Translations under genes and position numbers: made by a program
Assembly (NCBI RefSeq): GCF_029144185.1
Contig: NZ_CP110232.1
Location: 1,240,001-1,304,000 of the forward strand
Direction: 5' to 3'
Length of the DNA: 64,000 bases
DNA from: Vagococcus intermedius
GTDB taxonomy: Bacteria > Bacillota > Bacilli > Lactobacillales > Vagococcaceae
The notes under the pieces: model-generated
Database searches by the model: none
What the model was told of the DNA's origin: nothing
The model's input: the letters and a program-made list of their open reading frames with translations, nothing else
Shown: piece by piece, positions 9,016 to 18,346 of the stretch
Numbering within the stretch: the stretch's first letter is position 1
Layout of the letters: each line of letters starts with the position of its first letter

Positions 9016-10434
9016 TTAAGTTAATCCCGCTAGTAATTTTTGCCACTTTGCTAGAATCAACTCTTCTGAATAATTTTCAGCTTGTTTAAGACATGCTTCC
9101 TCAACAACTTGATAAGCAGCTGGACAATCTTTATAAATAGAAATAAATTCCACCATAGCCCGACCGATTAATTCATAATTCCCTTCTGGAGCTAGAAAAC
9201 CAGTTTCACCACTTTTAATAATTTCACTCGGTCCATACTTAATAGCATAGGCAAATGCTGGACAACCATTTTGAAGACTCTCCAAATAAGTCAAACCAAA
9301 GCCTTCGCGATTACTCAAGTTAATACAACATAAAGCAGACCTAAATATCTCACTGATGTTAGTAATAAAGCCATGAAAAAAGACCCGATTTTCTAAGCCT
9401 AACTCCTTGACTAAGGCTACTAATTGATGATAATAATTACAATTTTTATTCGTTCCATAAATATTCAAATTAACGTCGTCATAATACAAAGTTACTTTAT
9501 GAAATGCCTTGATCGCGTCCTCTAAATTTTTATCAGGATCTGTTCTGCTCAACATAACAATATCCTGACGGTTTCGCCCATAAATAAAAGGGGTACTAAC
9601 TGGTAGAAGGAAGTGCCCGATTGTTTCTAATGGGAGTTCATATGGCAAACGTTCTTGAATATCTGTTTTTTGTTGTTCAGTTAGTACGACTATTTTTTGA
9701 TAGATTTGTGGAGATTGCGTTAATACAATTCCGTAAACATAGGCGAAACGTCCAATCTGGGAATTTTGATGTGGCATTAGATGCGAGCTATGAAACTGAG
9801 CAATTAGGTTATAGTGGGGAAAGCTCTTAAACAAATAATTATATTTATTTACACGATCAACAATAAATAAGCCATTTTCTCCATCAAACCATCTTCTTAA
9901 CCACTCTAATTTAAGCGCTGCTTCATTATGGAATATTTTTTTGACGACGGGTTGCTCTTGATCATATAGATAGGTTTTAGTCGGACTTAATCTATTAGTA
10001 GGGTGTTCAAAAAAGAAAGTAGCGGCTAAATACCCCTGAATATGATACAGGTCTATCTTATATAAGCGACCGTCCTTAACATATTTGATTAAAGATAATG
10101 TTCCGTCAGAAAATGTTATTCTATCAATACTTAGATTATCTTGTTTAGTTATATTATGTTGTAATGTACCAGTAAATTTATCCATTAAATCAGAAGTTGT
10201 AATTCCTTGAAAATCAAGATACATATTTTTAAATTTTAGTTGAGGATGAAAAATCTCTTTGTCAATTAGCATTTTTCGTATGTTTAAACTATCCGTTGAT
10301 AAACTGTCATTGGTAATAGTTGGAATAATCCCACCTTTCTCAATGAATAATTTTGCTCGTCTTAGTACAGAAATTTCTAATCCGGCCATTTTTGAACTCA
10401 ATGCCGCCACCATGAAATATAATGGTCTATCCAT
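9016..10434 (-). CDS. Glycosyltransferase family 4, teichoic-acid glucosyltransferase-like
   Basis: A 472-residue GT-B glycosyltransferase. The N-terminal part (about 1-200) with beta-rich segments such as LYKIDLYHIQGYLAATFFF resembles the DUF1975 region of TarM and GtfA proteins. The C-terminal part has the GT4 donor site: MLSRTDPDKNLEDAI around 300, and EGFGLTYLESLQNG around 380, an EX7E motif. No signal peptide, so it acts in the cytoplasm or at the membrane face. It may add glucose or GlcNAc to poly(polyol phosphate) teichoic acid or to a surface protein. It follows the 10451 gene by 16 bases, suggesting a functional pair. Confidence 0.75.
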   Translation of the reverse strand: MDRPLYFMVAALSSKMAGLEISVLRRAKLFIEKGGIIPTITNDSLSTDSLNIRKMLIDKEIFHPQLKFKNMYLDFQGITTSDLMDKFTGTLQHNITKQDNLSIDRITFSDGTLSLIKYVKDGRLYKIDLYHIQGYLAATFFFEHPTNRLSPTKTYLYDQEQPVVKKIFHNEAALKLEWLRRWFDGENGLFIVDRVNKYNYLFKSFPHYNLIAQFHSSHLMPHQNSQIGRFAYVYGIVLTQSPQIYQKIVVLTEQQKTDIQERLPYELPLETIGHFLLPVSTPFIYGRNRQDIVMLSRTDPDKNLEDAIKAFHKVTLYYDDVNLNIYGTNKNCNYYHQLVALVKELGLENRVFFHGFITNISEIFRSALCCINLSNREGFGLTYLESLQNGCPAFAYAIKYGPSEIIKSGETGFLAPEGNYELIGRAMVEFISIYKDCPAAYQVVEEACLKQAENYSEELILAKWQKLLAGLT

Positions 10435-10450
10435 TTTTAAATTGCCTCCT

Positions 10451-11068
10451 TTATAAAATAACTACCGGTATATCTGTTGTCTCTTTTACGTTAAAATTAG
10501 CATTGAGTAACCAATTTTTTTGAATAACTTCCAAATTTGCGACTATATTATTAACCTGATCATAAAATAAATTGGCTTCTTTTAGATGAGTTAAGACTGG
10601 AATTCCAGCTTGAAAATAATTATCCTCATTTTCTTCAATCGTCTTAAAAAGAATCCCCTTCGATAATAACTCTGTCCTAATTAATTTCCCTCTATTTAGA
10701 TGGTCTACTTTGATAAGCTGATTATCCATCTTACGAACTAAGGCTTTTTGGACCAGACGTTGGACATCATCATAAATATCATACAAGATAGTTTGATCCG
10801 TTTGTTCTATGACATCGTAACAATATGTTCTATCGAATTCTAAAAATTTAGGAGCTTTGATAACTTCTTCTCCAAAATAAAAAGAAATAATCTGTATCGC
10901 ATTCAATGAGGATAATTGTTTGCTTATATTGGCTTTAGCTTTTTCATAACTTTCAATATTATCGCTATCTATTGTAAAAATAGTTAAATCAGTTATTTTT
11001 TCTTCCGTTAAGTTTTTTTGAATATGTTCTGTCATCTTTAACTCTTTTAAAAAAATGGTCTTCTTCAA
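10451..11068 (-). CDS. Unknown protein paired with the glycosyltransferase
   Basis: A 205-residue soluble protein with no signal peptide or membrane helix. TTG start with AAGGAGG eight bases upstream. The sequence is rich in Ile, Glu and Asn, and the C-terminal half (GKLIRTELLSKGILFKTIEEN, then HLKEANLFYDQVNN) looks alpha/beta. It sits 16 bases upstream of the glycosyltransferase and probably shares its transcript. By analogy with two-protein systems such as GtfA/GtfB it could be an accessory or acceptor-binding subunit, but I do not recognise the family. Confidence 0.65.
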   Translation of the reverse strand: MKKTIFLKELKMTEHIQKNLTEEKITDLTIFTIDSDNIESYEKAKANISKQLSSLNAIQIISFYFGEEVIKAPKFLEFDRTYCYDVIEQTDQTILYDIYDDVQRLVQKALVRKMDNQLIKVDHLNRGKLIRTELLSKGILFKTIEENEDNYFQAGIPVLTHLKEANLFYDQVNNIVANLEVIQKNWLLNANFNVKETTDIPVVIL

Positions 11069-11174
11069 AATTAAGCCTCCTTCTAAAAAAAATTACTTAC
11101 TTATTAGTTATAATAACAATAATTTGTTTGTTGGAATTATCTTATTTTTTTAAAAATAAGATAATTGGATAATA

Positions 11175-11207
11175 AAAAAACAGATGAAATGATTCATCTG
11201 TTTTTAT
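11175..11207 (-). terminator. Terminator of the ABC/YtrA operon
   Basis: Hairpin AAAAACAGATGA / TCATCTGTTTTT overlapping the stop of the ABC permease gene; T run on the minus strand. Confidence 0.85.
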
Positions 11208-12403
11208 TTATTAAAACCTAATAAATGAGAACTTATTTTTAACTGACGGTAGACTAATAATTGAGAAATAACATAGGATACTACTAGACTAATTAATAAT
11301 TTGATACAAAAGTAAGTTGGGCTAAAGGTGACATTCGTCATATACATATAGCGACTCACCCCTGTTACGGAAACCGTAAAAGTAATATAAGTTACTAACA
11401 AAATAACAGTCGGCTTTCTTAAAAAACTAAAAGCTAAATACTCACCATTATGTGTCAAATCTTGCTTATTAAACAAACTAAAAGAAATAACTAGCATAAT
11501 CAAGCTAATAACTACACTCAACAATAACAATTTCCAATTAAATTGATACCCTTGATAGATTTCCTCAACTCTCATTAAAAAAGTACGACTATTTAAAGCG
11601 TCTTCAAGCTTTCTCCCTAATAGTTCATACCTTACGACAGCCACTAATTCAGTTAGAGCATTATTTAGAAATAGTAAAGAGAACCAAAATAAACTGATGG
11701 TTAAAAGACCAGTCACCCACTCTGCCAATACTATCCCTGCTAAACAACTTGTAAGATACACAGTTACCGTCAAGATGCTACTTGCCAACACACCTAGTAG
11801 CGCCTGTCCCATATCAACTTTGAAATATTCCATTGGAATTTGCCACCATAGGTTCAATAAGGCAATCGTTTTGGCAGCTATAACCACAATAAAAAATCCA
11901 CCACCGATAAGTATTAACTTAGTTTTAAAAATATCGCCTCTTTTGAACCTAGAACTAAATAATAAGGTATTAAATCCAGTCTTGTAGTCTAAGAAAAAAG
12001 TTAAAAAGCCAACGACGATTGCACAGACAAGGTATACGGTAATATTCTGACTAAAGTAAATGTAACCATTCCCACTACCATATATTTCATTAGTTAAATA
12101 AAATTGCAGTTGATGGTCACGAAATTCTTTAAAATCTTTAGTGTACGTTTCCTTTTTTCCCTCCCCATGATATAACATGACCTCTCCTGGATGTTTTTCT
12201 TCCGGACTGGTGTCTGCTTTTGAGTACTTGATTTGTTCTTCAAAAGTATTTTTTGCCACTTTTTCATTATGATACTCTGCTTGCCAATTTTTAACACCAG
12301 TCTGTGAATTCATCACAGCAAATCCAAGTACTAAAGCTAGCATCAAAAGCAGATAAATTTTATAACGTTGCCATAGAATAGCTAGTAGTTCACGATTAAT
12401 CAT
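11204..12403 (-). CDS. ABC transporter permease, YtrC/D-like
   Basis: A 399-residue membrane protein with an N-terminal membrane segment, a soluble extracytoplasmic region of roughly 90 residues (about 35-120), and six or more further hydrophobic segments. No nucleotide-binding motif. It is the membrane partner of the ATPase encoded immediately upstream; their genes overlap by four bases (ATGA). The operon plan, GntR regulator - ATPase - permease, resembles ytr-type systems that respond to cell-wall-active agents in Bacillus. Function here is inferred from that plan. Confidence 0.75.
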   Translation of the reverse strand: MINRELLAILWQRYKIYLLLMLALVLGFAVMNSQTGVKNWQAEYHNEKVAKNTFEEQIKYSKADTSPEEKHPGEVMLYHGEGKKETYTKDFKEFRDHQLQFYLTNEIYGSGNGYIYFSQNITVYLVCAIVVGFLTFFLDYKTGFNTLLFSSRFKRGDIFKTKLILIGGGFFIVVIAAKTIALLNLWWQIPMEYFKVDMGQALLGVLASSILTVTVYLTSCLAGIVLAEWVTGLLTISLFWFSLLFLNNALTELVAVVRYELLGRKLEDALNSRTFLMRVEEIYQGYQFNWKLLLLSVVISLIMLVISFSLFNKQDLTHNGEYLAFSFLRKPTVILLVTYITFTVSVTGVSRYMYMTNVTFSPTYFCIKLLISLVVSYVISQLLVYRQLKISSHLLGFNK

Positions 12404-13311
12404 ACTTGATTCCCCCTTATAAAGTCATCGTCTGAAATAAATATTTCTTCATCTGCCAAATCGGCTCTAAATAAATCTTCCAATAAAACTGGTAATTTTT
12501 CCATAACAATTGGTCTTAACGCTCGTAATTCCTTATCTAGTTCAGGAGAATAAGGATTAAATATACCTACAATAACCCTACCTTGTACGTCAATTACTTT
12601 GGCATGATCCCTTACCAGTTTTGGTAATGTATTTTCTTTAAATACCAACTGTAACTTAACCGCCTCTGAACGCAGTTCCTCAAGGTGATATTCTTTAGTA
12701 ATTGTTTGATCTTTTAAAAACAAAACTCGGTCAATAAGTTGCTCTAACTCCACTAAATTATGAGAAGAAATTAAAATAGGACGCTGATTTAAGCTGACCT
12801 CATTTAAAACTAACTGGATTGCCTGTTTTTTTATAAGAACATCTAAGCCGTCAAAAGGTTCATCTAATAAAAGATAATTAGCACCACTTGAAATAGCCAA
12901 GATAATCATCAGCAATCCTTTCATCCCTTTAGATAAACGTTTGAATACTACTTGCTCTGGTAGACGATGCTTTTTTATTAAGCCAAAAAACTTTTCTGAA
13001 TCAAACCCTAAATATAATTTTTTATAGTAAGATGCTATTCTATTTACAGTTAAATTTGCTAAAAAATTATATTGATTATCTAAATAAAAGATTTCTTCAT
13101 AATTTAAGCATTCTTTTTTTAAAGACGTACCATTAATTATCACTTCACCAGAGTCTTCTTGATAGTGATTGGCAATAGTTCTAAAGAGTGTTGTTTTACC
13201 AGTTCCATTTCGACCTACTAACCCGACAATTTCCCCTCGATTGAGAGTGAAATTAATATCTGAAATAATCTCTTGATGATTAATTATCTTCGCTAGATTT
13301 TTTACTTCCAT
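12400..13311 (-). CDS. ABC transporter ATP-binding protein, YtrB-like
   Basis: A 303-residue ATPase. Walker A is GLVGRNGTGKTTLF (about 33-46), the signature loop is the degenerate RLSKGMKGLL (about 125), Walker B is YLLLDEPFDGLD (about 147-158) and the switch His lies in ILISSHNL. The signature is KGMKG rather than SGGQ, as is frequent in YtrB/EcsA-type exporters. The ATG at 13311 follows GGAGGAAA and lies inside the regulator gene, overlapping its end by 32 bases, so the two are translationally coupled. Confidence 0.88.
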   Translation of the reverse strand: MEVKNLAKIINHQEIISDINFTLNRGEIVGLVGRNGTGKTTLFRTIANHYQEDSGEVIINGTSLKKECLNYEEIFYLDNQYNFLANLTVNRIASYYKKLYLGFDSEKFFGLIKKHRLPEQVVFKRLSKGMKGLLMIILAISSGANYLLLDEPFDGLDVLIKKQAIQLVLNEVSLNQRPILISSHNLVELEQLIDRVLFLKDQTITKEYHLEELRSEAVKLQLVFKENTLPKLVRDHAKVIDVQGRVIVGIFNPYSPELDKELRALRPIVMEKLPVLLEDLFRADLADEEIFISDDDFIRGNQV

Positions 13312-13693
13312 CGCTATTTCCTCCTAACCCTTCACTTATCTCAGCCAACCATGATTGCAATTCAGGTAAACTGACATTCAGATAGCTTGCTTCAATTACT
13401 ATTTTTTCTAACGCTTCTTTTAATTTTCCAACTTGCTGTTCATTTCTATAATGTCTTTGTTGTTTATCACTAACAAATGTCCCCTTTCCTCGAACCGTAA
13501 CGATGACACCTTCCGATTCTAAGGTTTTATAGGCTTTACTTACAGTATTAGGATTAAGCATTAGGACACTAGCCATTTCCCTAACCGACAGTAACTTATC
13601 TCCTGGCTGAAAAATCCCCTGAACAATATCTTCTTTTATACCTAATACAACCTGTTCGTAAAAAGGATAAGGACTATTTTTATTGATAATCAT
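13280..13693 (-). CDS. GntR-family repressor, YtrA subfamily
   Basis: A 137-residue regulator with an N-terminal winged helix (PFYEQVVLGIKEDIVQGIF, then SVREMASVLMLNPNTVSKAY and RGKGTFVSD) and a short C-terminal dimer helix. The short form is typical of YtrA proteins, which repress their own ABC transporter operon. ATG at 13693 is preceded by GGAGGTG, so the longer frame starting at 13735 is not used. A YtrA-like operator lies 27 bases upstream. Confidence 0.88.
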   Translation of the reverse strand: MIINKNSPYPFYEQVVLGIKEDIVQGIFQPGDKLLSVREMASVLMLNPNTVSKAYKTLESEGVIVTVRGKGTFVSDKQQRHYRNEQQVGKLKEALEKIVIEASYLNVSLPELQSWLAEISEGLGGNSDGSKKSSEDN

Positions 13694-13719
13694 GTTGCAC
13701 CTCCATTCAACTGTTCTAC

Positions 13720-13735
13720 GTGTATTAGTATACAC
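13720..13735. promoter_or_regulatory. YtrA-type operator
   Basis: Perfect dyad GTGTAT-TAGT-ATACAC, continuing into ACAGTACACT, in the promoter region of the GntR/ABC operon. It resembles the TACACT-containing inverted repeats bound by YtrA-family proteins, so autorepression is likely. Confidence 0.6.
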
Positions 13736-13772
13736 AGTACACTTTGTTTTGTAAAGCCTATTTGCAAAATAA

Positions 13773-13803
13773 AAAAAGTAGCGGACTAGCTACTCTTTTT
13801 TAT
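13773..13803 (-). terminator. Terminator after the 13817 gene
   Basis: Hairpin AAGTAGC / GCTACT with A and T runs, just below the stop codon at 13817. Confidence 0.7.
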
Positions 13804-13816
13804 GATAATAGTTAAT

Positions 13817-14134
13817 TTATCTATGGTGTATCATTCCCCTAAGACCATGTTTAACTGTTAAAATAGGGTGTTTTAAAATCATTTTAGGTCCAGAAAATCT
13901 CATGATTTTTTTCATCTGTTCACGGTAATTTTCTTGATAACAATGAATAGGACATCTTTGGCAGGTTGTTTTCGATTCGCCAAATCGGCAATATTCCAAG
14001 CGTTTTTTGGCGTAACTTAACATTCTTTTTTCAGAAATAGGAGCGGAATTTTCTGTTTTATGATAATATGTTTTAATCATTACCTCAATCAGTTGAATCT
14101 CTTCGCTAATAATTGGTCCGGTATTCTTGTTCAT
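13817..14134 (-). CDS. Nitrous oxide-stimulated promoter family protein
   Basis: A 105-residue soluble protein that looks like the family named for a nitrous oxide-stimulated promoter. It keeps the compact set of Cys residues seen in that family (RLEYCRFGESKTTCQRCPIHCYQ, about 48-70) followed by REQMKKIMRFSGPKM and a basic HPILTVKHGLRGM tail. The four Cys suggest a small metal or iron-sulfur site. Biochemical role is unknown in the family. Single gene with terminators on both sides. Confidence 0.75.
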   Translation of the reverse strand: MNKNTGPIISEEIQLIEVMIKTYYHKTENSAPISEKRMLSYAKKRLEYCRFGESKTTCQRCPIHCYQENYREQMKKIMRFSGPKMILKHPILTVKHGLRGMIHHR

Positions 14135-14193
14135 TGAAGTCTCCTTTTTATCAAACGTTGTTTTATTGTTTAGTTTATCACAAAATAGATTTC

Positions 14194-14236
14194 AAAAAAA
14201 CCTGACTAGTTGATAAAAACTAGTCAGGTTTTTTTT
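14194..14236. terminator. Bidirectional terminator upstream of the 13817 gene
   Basis: Hairpin ACCTGACTAGT / ACTAGTCAGGT with A7 and T8 tails; ends the YfbR-like gene on the minus strand. Confidence 0.88.
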
Positions 14237-14239
14237 AAT

Positions 14240-14881
14240 TTAACACTCGTCGATGGCACGATTTAACGCCATTAAAAATTCAGCTTTTCCATAAAAATCT
14301 GGTTTCAATAACTCTGGAAAAATTTCAGCAAAGAAGTAACGGACCGAAGCACAGTGTTGGTGCTTTTTGATTGTTTTGACGCCTTCAATAAACATCTCTT
14401 TAAAAGCTTGTTCGGGATTTCCTTTGACAATTTCTTCAAATGACTCGTATAGTAAATCTATCTTGTCGGACACGGCTAAGATTTCACCCTCTAAAGAATT
14501 GTCCTTACCATCAGCTAAACGTCTACGAAAAATATCTTGAAATTCATCTGGAATCTCTAAGTTGATAAATTCATCCGTCATTTTTTCTTCAACAGTTTGT
14601 AACATACCACGTAATTCTTTGTTAGCATATTTAACCGGTGTTTTAATATCACCAATAAATCGCTCAGTATAATCATGATTTAGTGATTTTTCATAAAGAC
14701 TTTTCCAATCAATTGTTTCACCATTTAATTCTTCAATATCACCTAATACTTGTGCAATTGAAGCAACACGGAATGAATGAGCTGCAACTGTATGCTTGGT
14801 ATATTTAAAGTGCCCTGGTGCACGTACGATTGTTTCAAGGTTATTTAAACCTAACAGATATTCATTTAATCCCATCTTCAT
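14240..14881 (-). CDS. HD-domain 5'-deoxynucleotidase, YfbR-like
   Basis: A 213-residue HD-superfamily phosphohydrolase. Metal ligands are visible as H35 in VAAHSFRVA, the HD pair in KSLNHDYTERF (about 69-70) and an Asp in LAVSDKIDLLYE (about 137). YfbR enzymes dephosphorylate deoxynucleoside 5'-monophosphates and help balance dNTP pools. Start ATG or the GTG-like context two codons later cannot be separated with certainty. Single gene. Confidence 0.8.
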   Translation of the reverse strand: MKMGLNEYLLGLNNLETIVRAPGHFKYTKHTVAAHSFRVASIAQVLGDIEELNGETIDWKSLYEKSLNHDYTERFIGDIKTPVKYANKELRGMLQTVEEKMTDEFINLEIPDEFQDIFRRRLADGKDNSLEGEILAVSDKIDLLYESFEEIVKGNPEQAFKEMFIEGVKTIKKHQHCASVRYFFAEIFPELLKPDFYGKAEFLMALNRAIDEC

Positions 14882-14972
14882 TCCCCCTACTAATTTTTAT
14901 TATCATACCATTATATTCATAATAGTCAACTAATAACCTGTTAAGTGAACTTAGCTGACATCATTTAACCAT

Positions 14973-16973
14973 TCATTTTAATGTTTCGGCTACATTTAAA
15001 TTCAAACTAACCGCTGATTCGTTATCTTTGTGGTCTTCTACCATCGAAACAAGTAGCTTATCTGGATTCTCTGGGTTGAAAGCAAAAACGAAACTATTTT
15101 CAATTCCTTTAGTATCTTGCTTCTCTTTGATTTCAGCTGTTCCTGTTTTAGCTGCTAATCCTAAACCTAGTTGATCAAATTCATGGGCTGTCCCTTGGGG
15201 ATCAGAAACGACTTGTTTTAACGATTCTGTCACTTTTTCAGCTGTTTTTTTAGAAATGACTGCAGGTAATTCTTTTGTTTTGTCTTTTACTAATAATTTA
15301 GGTTCGGACAATTTTCCTTCGTTGGCAAATACACTATACATACTTGCCTGTTGGATGGGATTGATTAATAACTGGCCTTGTCCGTACGCTGTATCCGCCA
15401 ACAAAATATCATTTTCAAATTTGGTTGTATTTGAAATTTGAGCAGGTTGCATCTCAATCGGAACATTTAGTTTTTTACCAAAAATAAAGCGGTTCAATCC
15501 TTGTCTAAACGTTGCTTCTCCCATTTCCAAGCCTTCTTGAGCGAAATAAATATTATCCGAATGAACAAGTGCTTGTGTCATATTAACCTCAGGAGTCTCT
15601 GTAACTCGTGTTACCCAATAATCACCCCAAGAGGCATCTTTTTGCCACTTCAAACCAGAAATAGTTCGCGTTTTAGATGGTGTCGTAATGCTAGCATCTA
15701 AACCAATTGCTGCAGTGATTGCTTTAAAGGTTGAACCAGGGGCATAACCTGTTGCAAAGCGAGCTAAAAATGGTTTATCTGGATTACTCGCGTATTTTTC
15801 ATATTCTTCTGAACTAATCCCATTTGCTAGCTTATTAGGATTAAACGATGGTGAACTGACCAAGCTTAAAAGACTACCATCTTGAGGATTCATGACAACC
15901 GTTGCCCCTTTATTCTCTTTTAAAGCCTTATAAGCCGTCTGCTGTAAATCCGAATCTAGTGTTGTTTCAATGTCTTGACCATCACTCTTTTTCTTTTCTA
16001 CTAATACTTTCTTTTCCTTACCATTTGTGGCAACAATTGCGATTTTACCGCCTAGTTGTCCTCGTAGATTTTCATCGAAGCGATACTCTAACCCCGCTTT
16101 ACCAATTAGGCCATTCGGATCTAAATTTGGTTTATCTTTAAGATCTTCCGCCGTGACGTTTCCAGTGTAACCAATTAATTGGGCTGAAGCCTCCTTAGTT
16201 GGATAATAACGAACCTCTTTTTGCACAATCGAGACACCTTTTAAGTTTGTCAATTCTTCCAAATCAACATCTGTATCAACTAGTGTTTTGAATGGTACAA
16301 ACATCTCTGGTTGTACCCAGTCAGCTGTTAATTTTTCTTTTATATCCTCGACCGACATCTCAATTAGAATACTTAATCTAGCTATAGTCTCTTCTTGACT
16401 TTCACTATCTGTCATTAAACCTGGTGTCACTCCGACTTGAGGCACTTCTTTATTTGTAGCCAATGGCTTACCAGTGCTATCTAATATATCACCACGTTTT
16501 GGTGTCATTTCAGTCAATCTGATTTGATCTTTTTTAATCATTCCAGGAAAAATCAAATCAGGACGCCAATTGATTTTATAGCTACCTTTCACCTTAGTTA
16601 ACTCAGCTTCATAAGATTGTTTTTTTAACTTACCTAATGGGGATGTCATCGTTAAATTATAGTGTAACTGACGTTTTCCGTCTTTTTTATCCACTGTTAC
16701 TTGACTGGCTTTAACTTTATTAATTTCTAAGTCAGAAAAAACAGTCTCATATCGTTTAATTAACTCATCTTTAGTATAGCCAGCTTCTTTTAACGAGGAA
16801 GTTGTAAGATAGTTTGATAGCTTTTTGTAATTTTGTTTTTCTAAAGTAGTGATAAATTCGTCTGCTACTTTTTGAGGCTTCATTTGATTTTGAACGTACC
16901 AAATCCCACCGCCTATAAGACCTAAAACGCTAACGATACTCCCCAATAACATTCCATTTTTTTTACTTATCAT
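14973..16973 (-). CDS. Class B penicillin-binding protein, low-affinity PBP5/PBP4-like
   Basis: A 666-residue membrane-anchored transpeptidase that cross-links peptidoglycan outside the cell. Order: one N-terminal membrane helix (about 9-27), a MecA-N/NTF2-like domain (about 30-145), a PBP dimer region (155-330) and the transpeptidase domain. Catalytic motifs are STFK at 414-417, SDN at 472-474 and KTG at 609-611. Length and domain order match enterococcal PBP5/PBP4 and PBP2a, which keep activity in the presence of beta-lactams. Unlike E. faecium pbp5 there is no psr or ftsW neighbour. Actual affinity cannot be read from sequence. Confidence 0.88.
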   Translation of the reverse strand: MISKKNGMLLGSIVSVLGLIGGGIWYVQNQMKPQKVADEFITTLEKQNYKKLSNYLTTSSLKEAGYTKDELIKRYETVFSDLEINKVKASQVTVDKKDGKRQLHYNLTMTSPLGKLKKQSYEAELTKVKGSYKINWRPDLIFPGMIKKDQIRLTEMTPKRGDILDSTGKPLATNKEVPQVGVTPGLMTDSESQEETIARLSILIEMSVEDIKEKLTADWVQPEMFVPFKTLVDTDVDLEELTNLKGVSIVQKEVRYYPTKEASAQLIGYTGNVTAEDLKDKPNLDPNGLIGKAGLEYRFDENLRGQLGGKIAIVATNGKEKKVLVEKKKSDGQDIETTLDSDLQQTAYKALKENKGATVVMNPQDGSLLSLVSSPSFNPNKLANGISSEEYEKYASNPDKPFLARFATGYAPGSTFKAITAAIGLDASITTPSKTRTISGLKWQKDASWGDYWVTRVTETPEVNMTQALVHSDNIYFAQEGLEMGEATFRQGLNRFIFGKKLNVPIEMQPAQISNTTKFENDILLADTAYGQGQLLINPIQQASMYSVFANEGKLSEPKLLVKDKTKELPAVISKKTAEKVTESLKQVVSDPQGTAHEFDQLGLGLAAKTGTAEIKEKQDTKGIENSFVFAFNPENPDKLLVSMVEDHKDNESAVSLNLNVAETLK

Positions 16974-17154
16974 TATATTTCTCCTAAGATATTTTAGTTT
17001 TATCTACTAGCTTTTTGCAATTATAACTCAAAGGTCAGTCTTAATTTTAACCCCCATGAGAATAAAAGTGAACTAAAAAAGTATCAGTTAGTTTATATCA
17101 CACTAACTACTTTATTATACCACTCTCTTAGTATTTTTATATCGTCATCATTCA

Positions 17155-17201
17155 GAAAAAACAGTGAATAACTACCTATTAAGTTAGTTATTCACTGTTT
17201 T
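17155..17201 (-). terminator. Terminator of the GNAT gene
   Basis: Hairpin AACAGTGAATAACTA / TAGTTATTCACTGTT with flanking A and T runs, between the GNAT gene and the PBP promoter region. Confidence 0.85.
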
Positions 17202-17204
17202 GTG

Positions 17205-18014
17205 TTAGAGATTTTTTAGCAATTGCAACTGAACTAATTCCTCCGTAATATTTAGACGCGTCAACTCTGTTGCTAACGGCGTCGCCAAATCAACATTACT
17301 CCAAGAACAATTAATTTCACCGTATTTTTTATATAAAGCACTTATCACACTTGAAAGATTTTCGATATTTTTTAATTGCAGTTGTCGAATTACAATCCCC
17401 TGTACACCTTCATTTGAAAGGGATTCTTGATAGCCAATAATGCCTATTGTTTCATCCTTATCACAAATTTGTTCAATAATTTGGCAAAAAGTAAATCTGT
17501 TTTGCCAAGGTGTTGTATCTGGTTCACTGACTGCTTGAGATGGACAAAAAACTAAAGCTTCTTCGGTTAGATTTAGCAATGGTGCTTGATAAAATCCTAA
17601 AGTAGTCAGTGGGATATAGCCCACCCCTAAATAAAGCTCCCTAGCACGATCATTTGATTTAATCACTTCAAATTTAATTTGATCGACACCTTTTTCTTTT
17701 GCCTCTTCTTCCATTTTAGCCAATAATTTTTGAGCCACACCTTGTTTTCTAAAACTTGGAATGACACCCATGCCACCCACCCAAGCTATATGTTGCTCAT
17801 TAAAAACTTTAGAACCTGTTAATAGTATCCCAATTGGTTGATTTTCATCAGAAATAGCAATTAAAGAATCCTCAGGTGATAAACCGAAACTTTTCAGACG
17901 ATTATTTAACCCCTCTACTGTCATTTGGATAGGAATACTATAATCTAAAAAAGCTTCATTCCATAATGCTGTTACTTTTTGATTATCTAGTTCTTTATAT
18001 CTAATTATTTTCAT
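17205..18014 (-). CDS. GNAT-family N-acetyltransferase
   Basis: A 269-residue cytoplasmic protein. The N-terminal half is a GNAT fold with acetyl-CoA motif A, VIPSFRKQGVAQKLL (about 88-102), and a motif B region with NDRARELYLGVGYIP. The C-terminal 120 residues resemble a second, weaker GNAT-like domain that includes IRQLQLKNIENLSSVI. The substrate is unknown. Single gene; SD is modest. Confidence 0.8.
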   Translation of the reverse strand: MKIIRYKELDNQKVTALWNEAFLDYSIPIQMTVEGLNNRLKSFGLSPEDSLIAISDENQPIGILLTGSKVFNEQHIAWVGGMGVIPSFRKQGVAQKLLAKMEEEAKEKGVDQIKFEVIKSNDRARELYLGVGYIPLTTLGFYQAPLLNLTEEALVFCPSQAVSEPDTTPWQNRFTFCQIIEQICDKDETIGIIGYQESLSNEGVQGIVIRQLQLKNIENLSSVISALYKKYGEINCSWSNVDLATPLATELTRLNITEELVQLQLLKNL

Positions 18015-18129
18015 TTTAAGCCCACCTTTTAATTATTTTATAAAATAGTATTGACTTTACTCTGTCCTATTAATAGTAATCTAATTGAAATGAAATGTAA
18101 ATTGATTCAAATAATATATATATAATAAA

Positions 18130-18169
18130 AGTGCACAACATCACATGTAATTATTATGTTACGTGCACT
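18130..18169. promoter_or_regulatory. Inverted repeat upstream of dhaT
   Basis: AGTGCAC (18130-18136) and GTGCACT (18163-18169) with inner partial pairing AACAT/ATGTT. It lies about 180 bases before dhaT in the 18015-18346 gap and may be an operator or the end of another transcript. A plausible dhaT promoter, TTCAAA then TATAAA near 18270-18295, lies downstream of it. Confidence 0.4.
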
Positions 18170-18346
18170 AATTGCCGTTTTGTATGTTTTTATCTTTTTT
18201 TAAACAGATAAAAGCGAATTCTCTCATTAAAAACTATACAAATATAGATATCTGTCCGTTCATTTATTTTCAAAATAAGCGTATTATAAAAGTAGAGTTA
18301 AAGAATCTGATTAACTACTAGAAAATTTCAGAAATGAGGAATTAAC

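Noticed and set aside
14973-16973. mecA-type acquired resistance gene
   Set aside because: Domain plan is alike, but no mobile element, recombinase or mec regulator is nearby, and base composition fits the neighbours, so an intrinsic PBP5-like gene is more likely.
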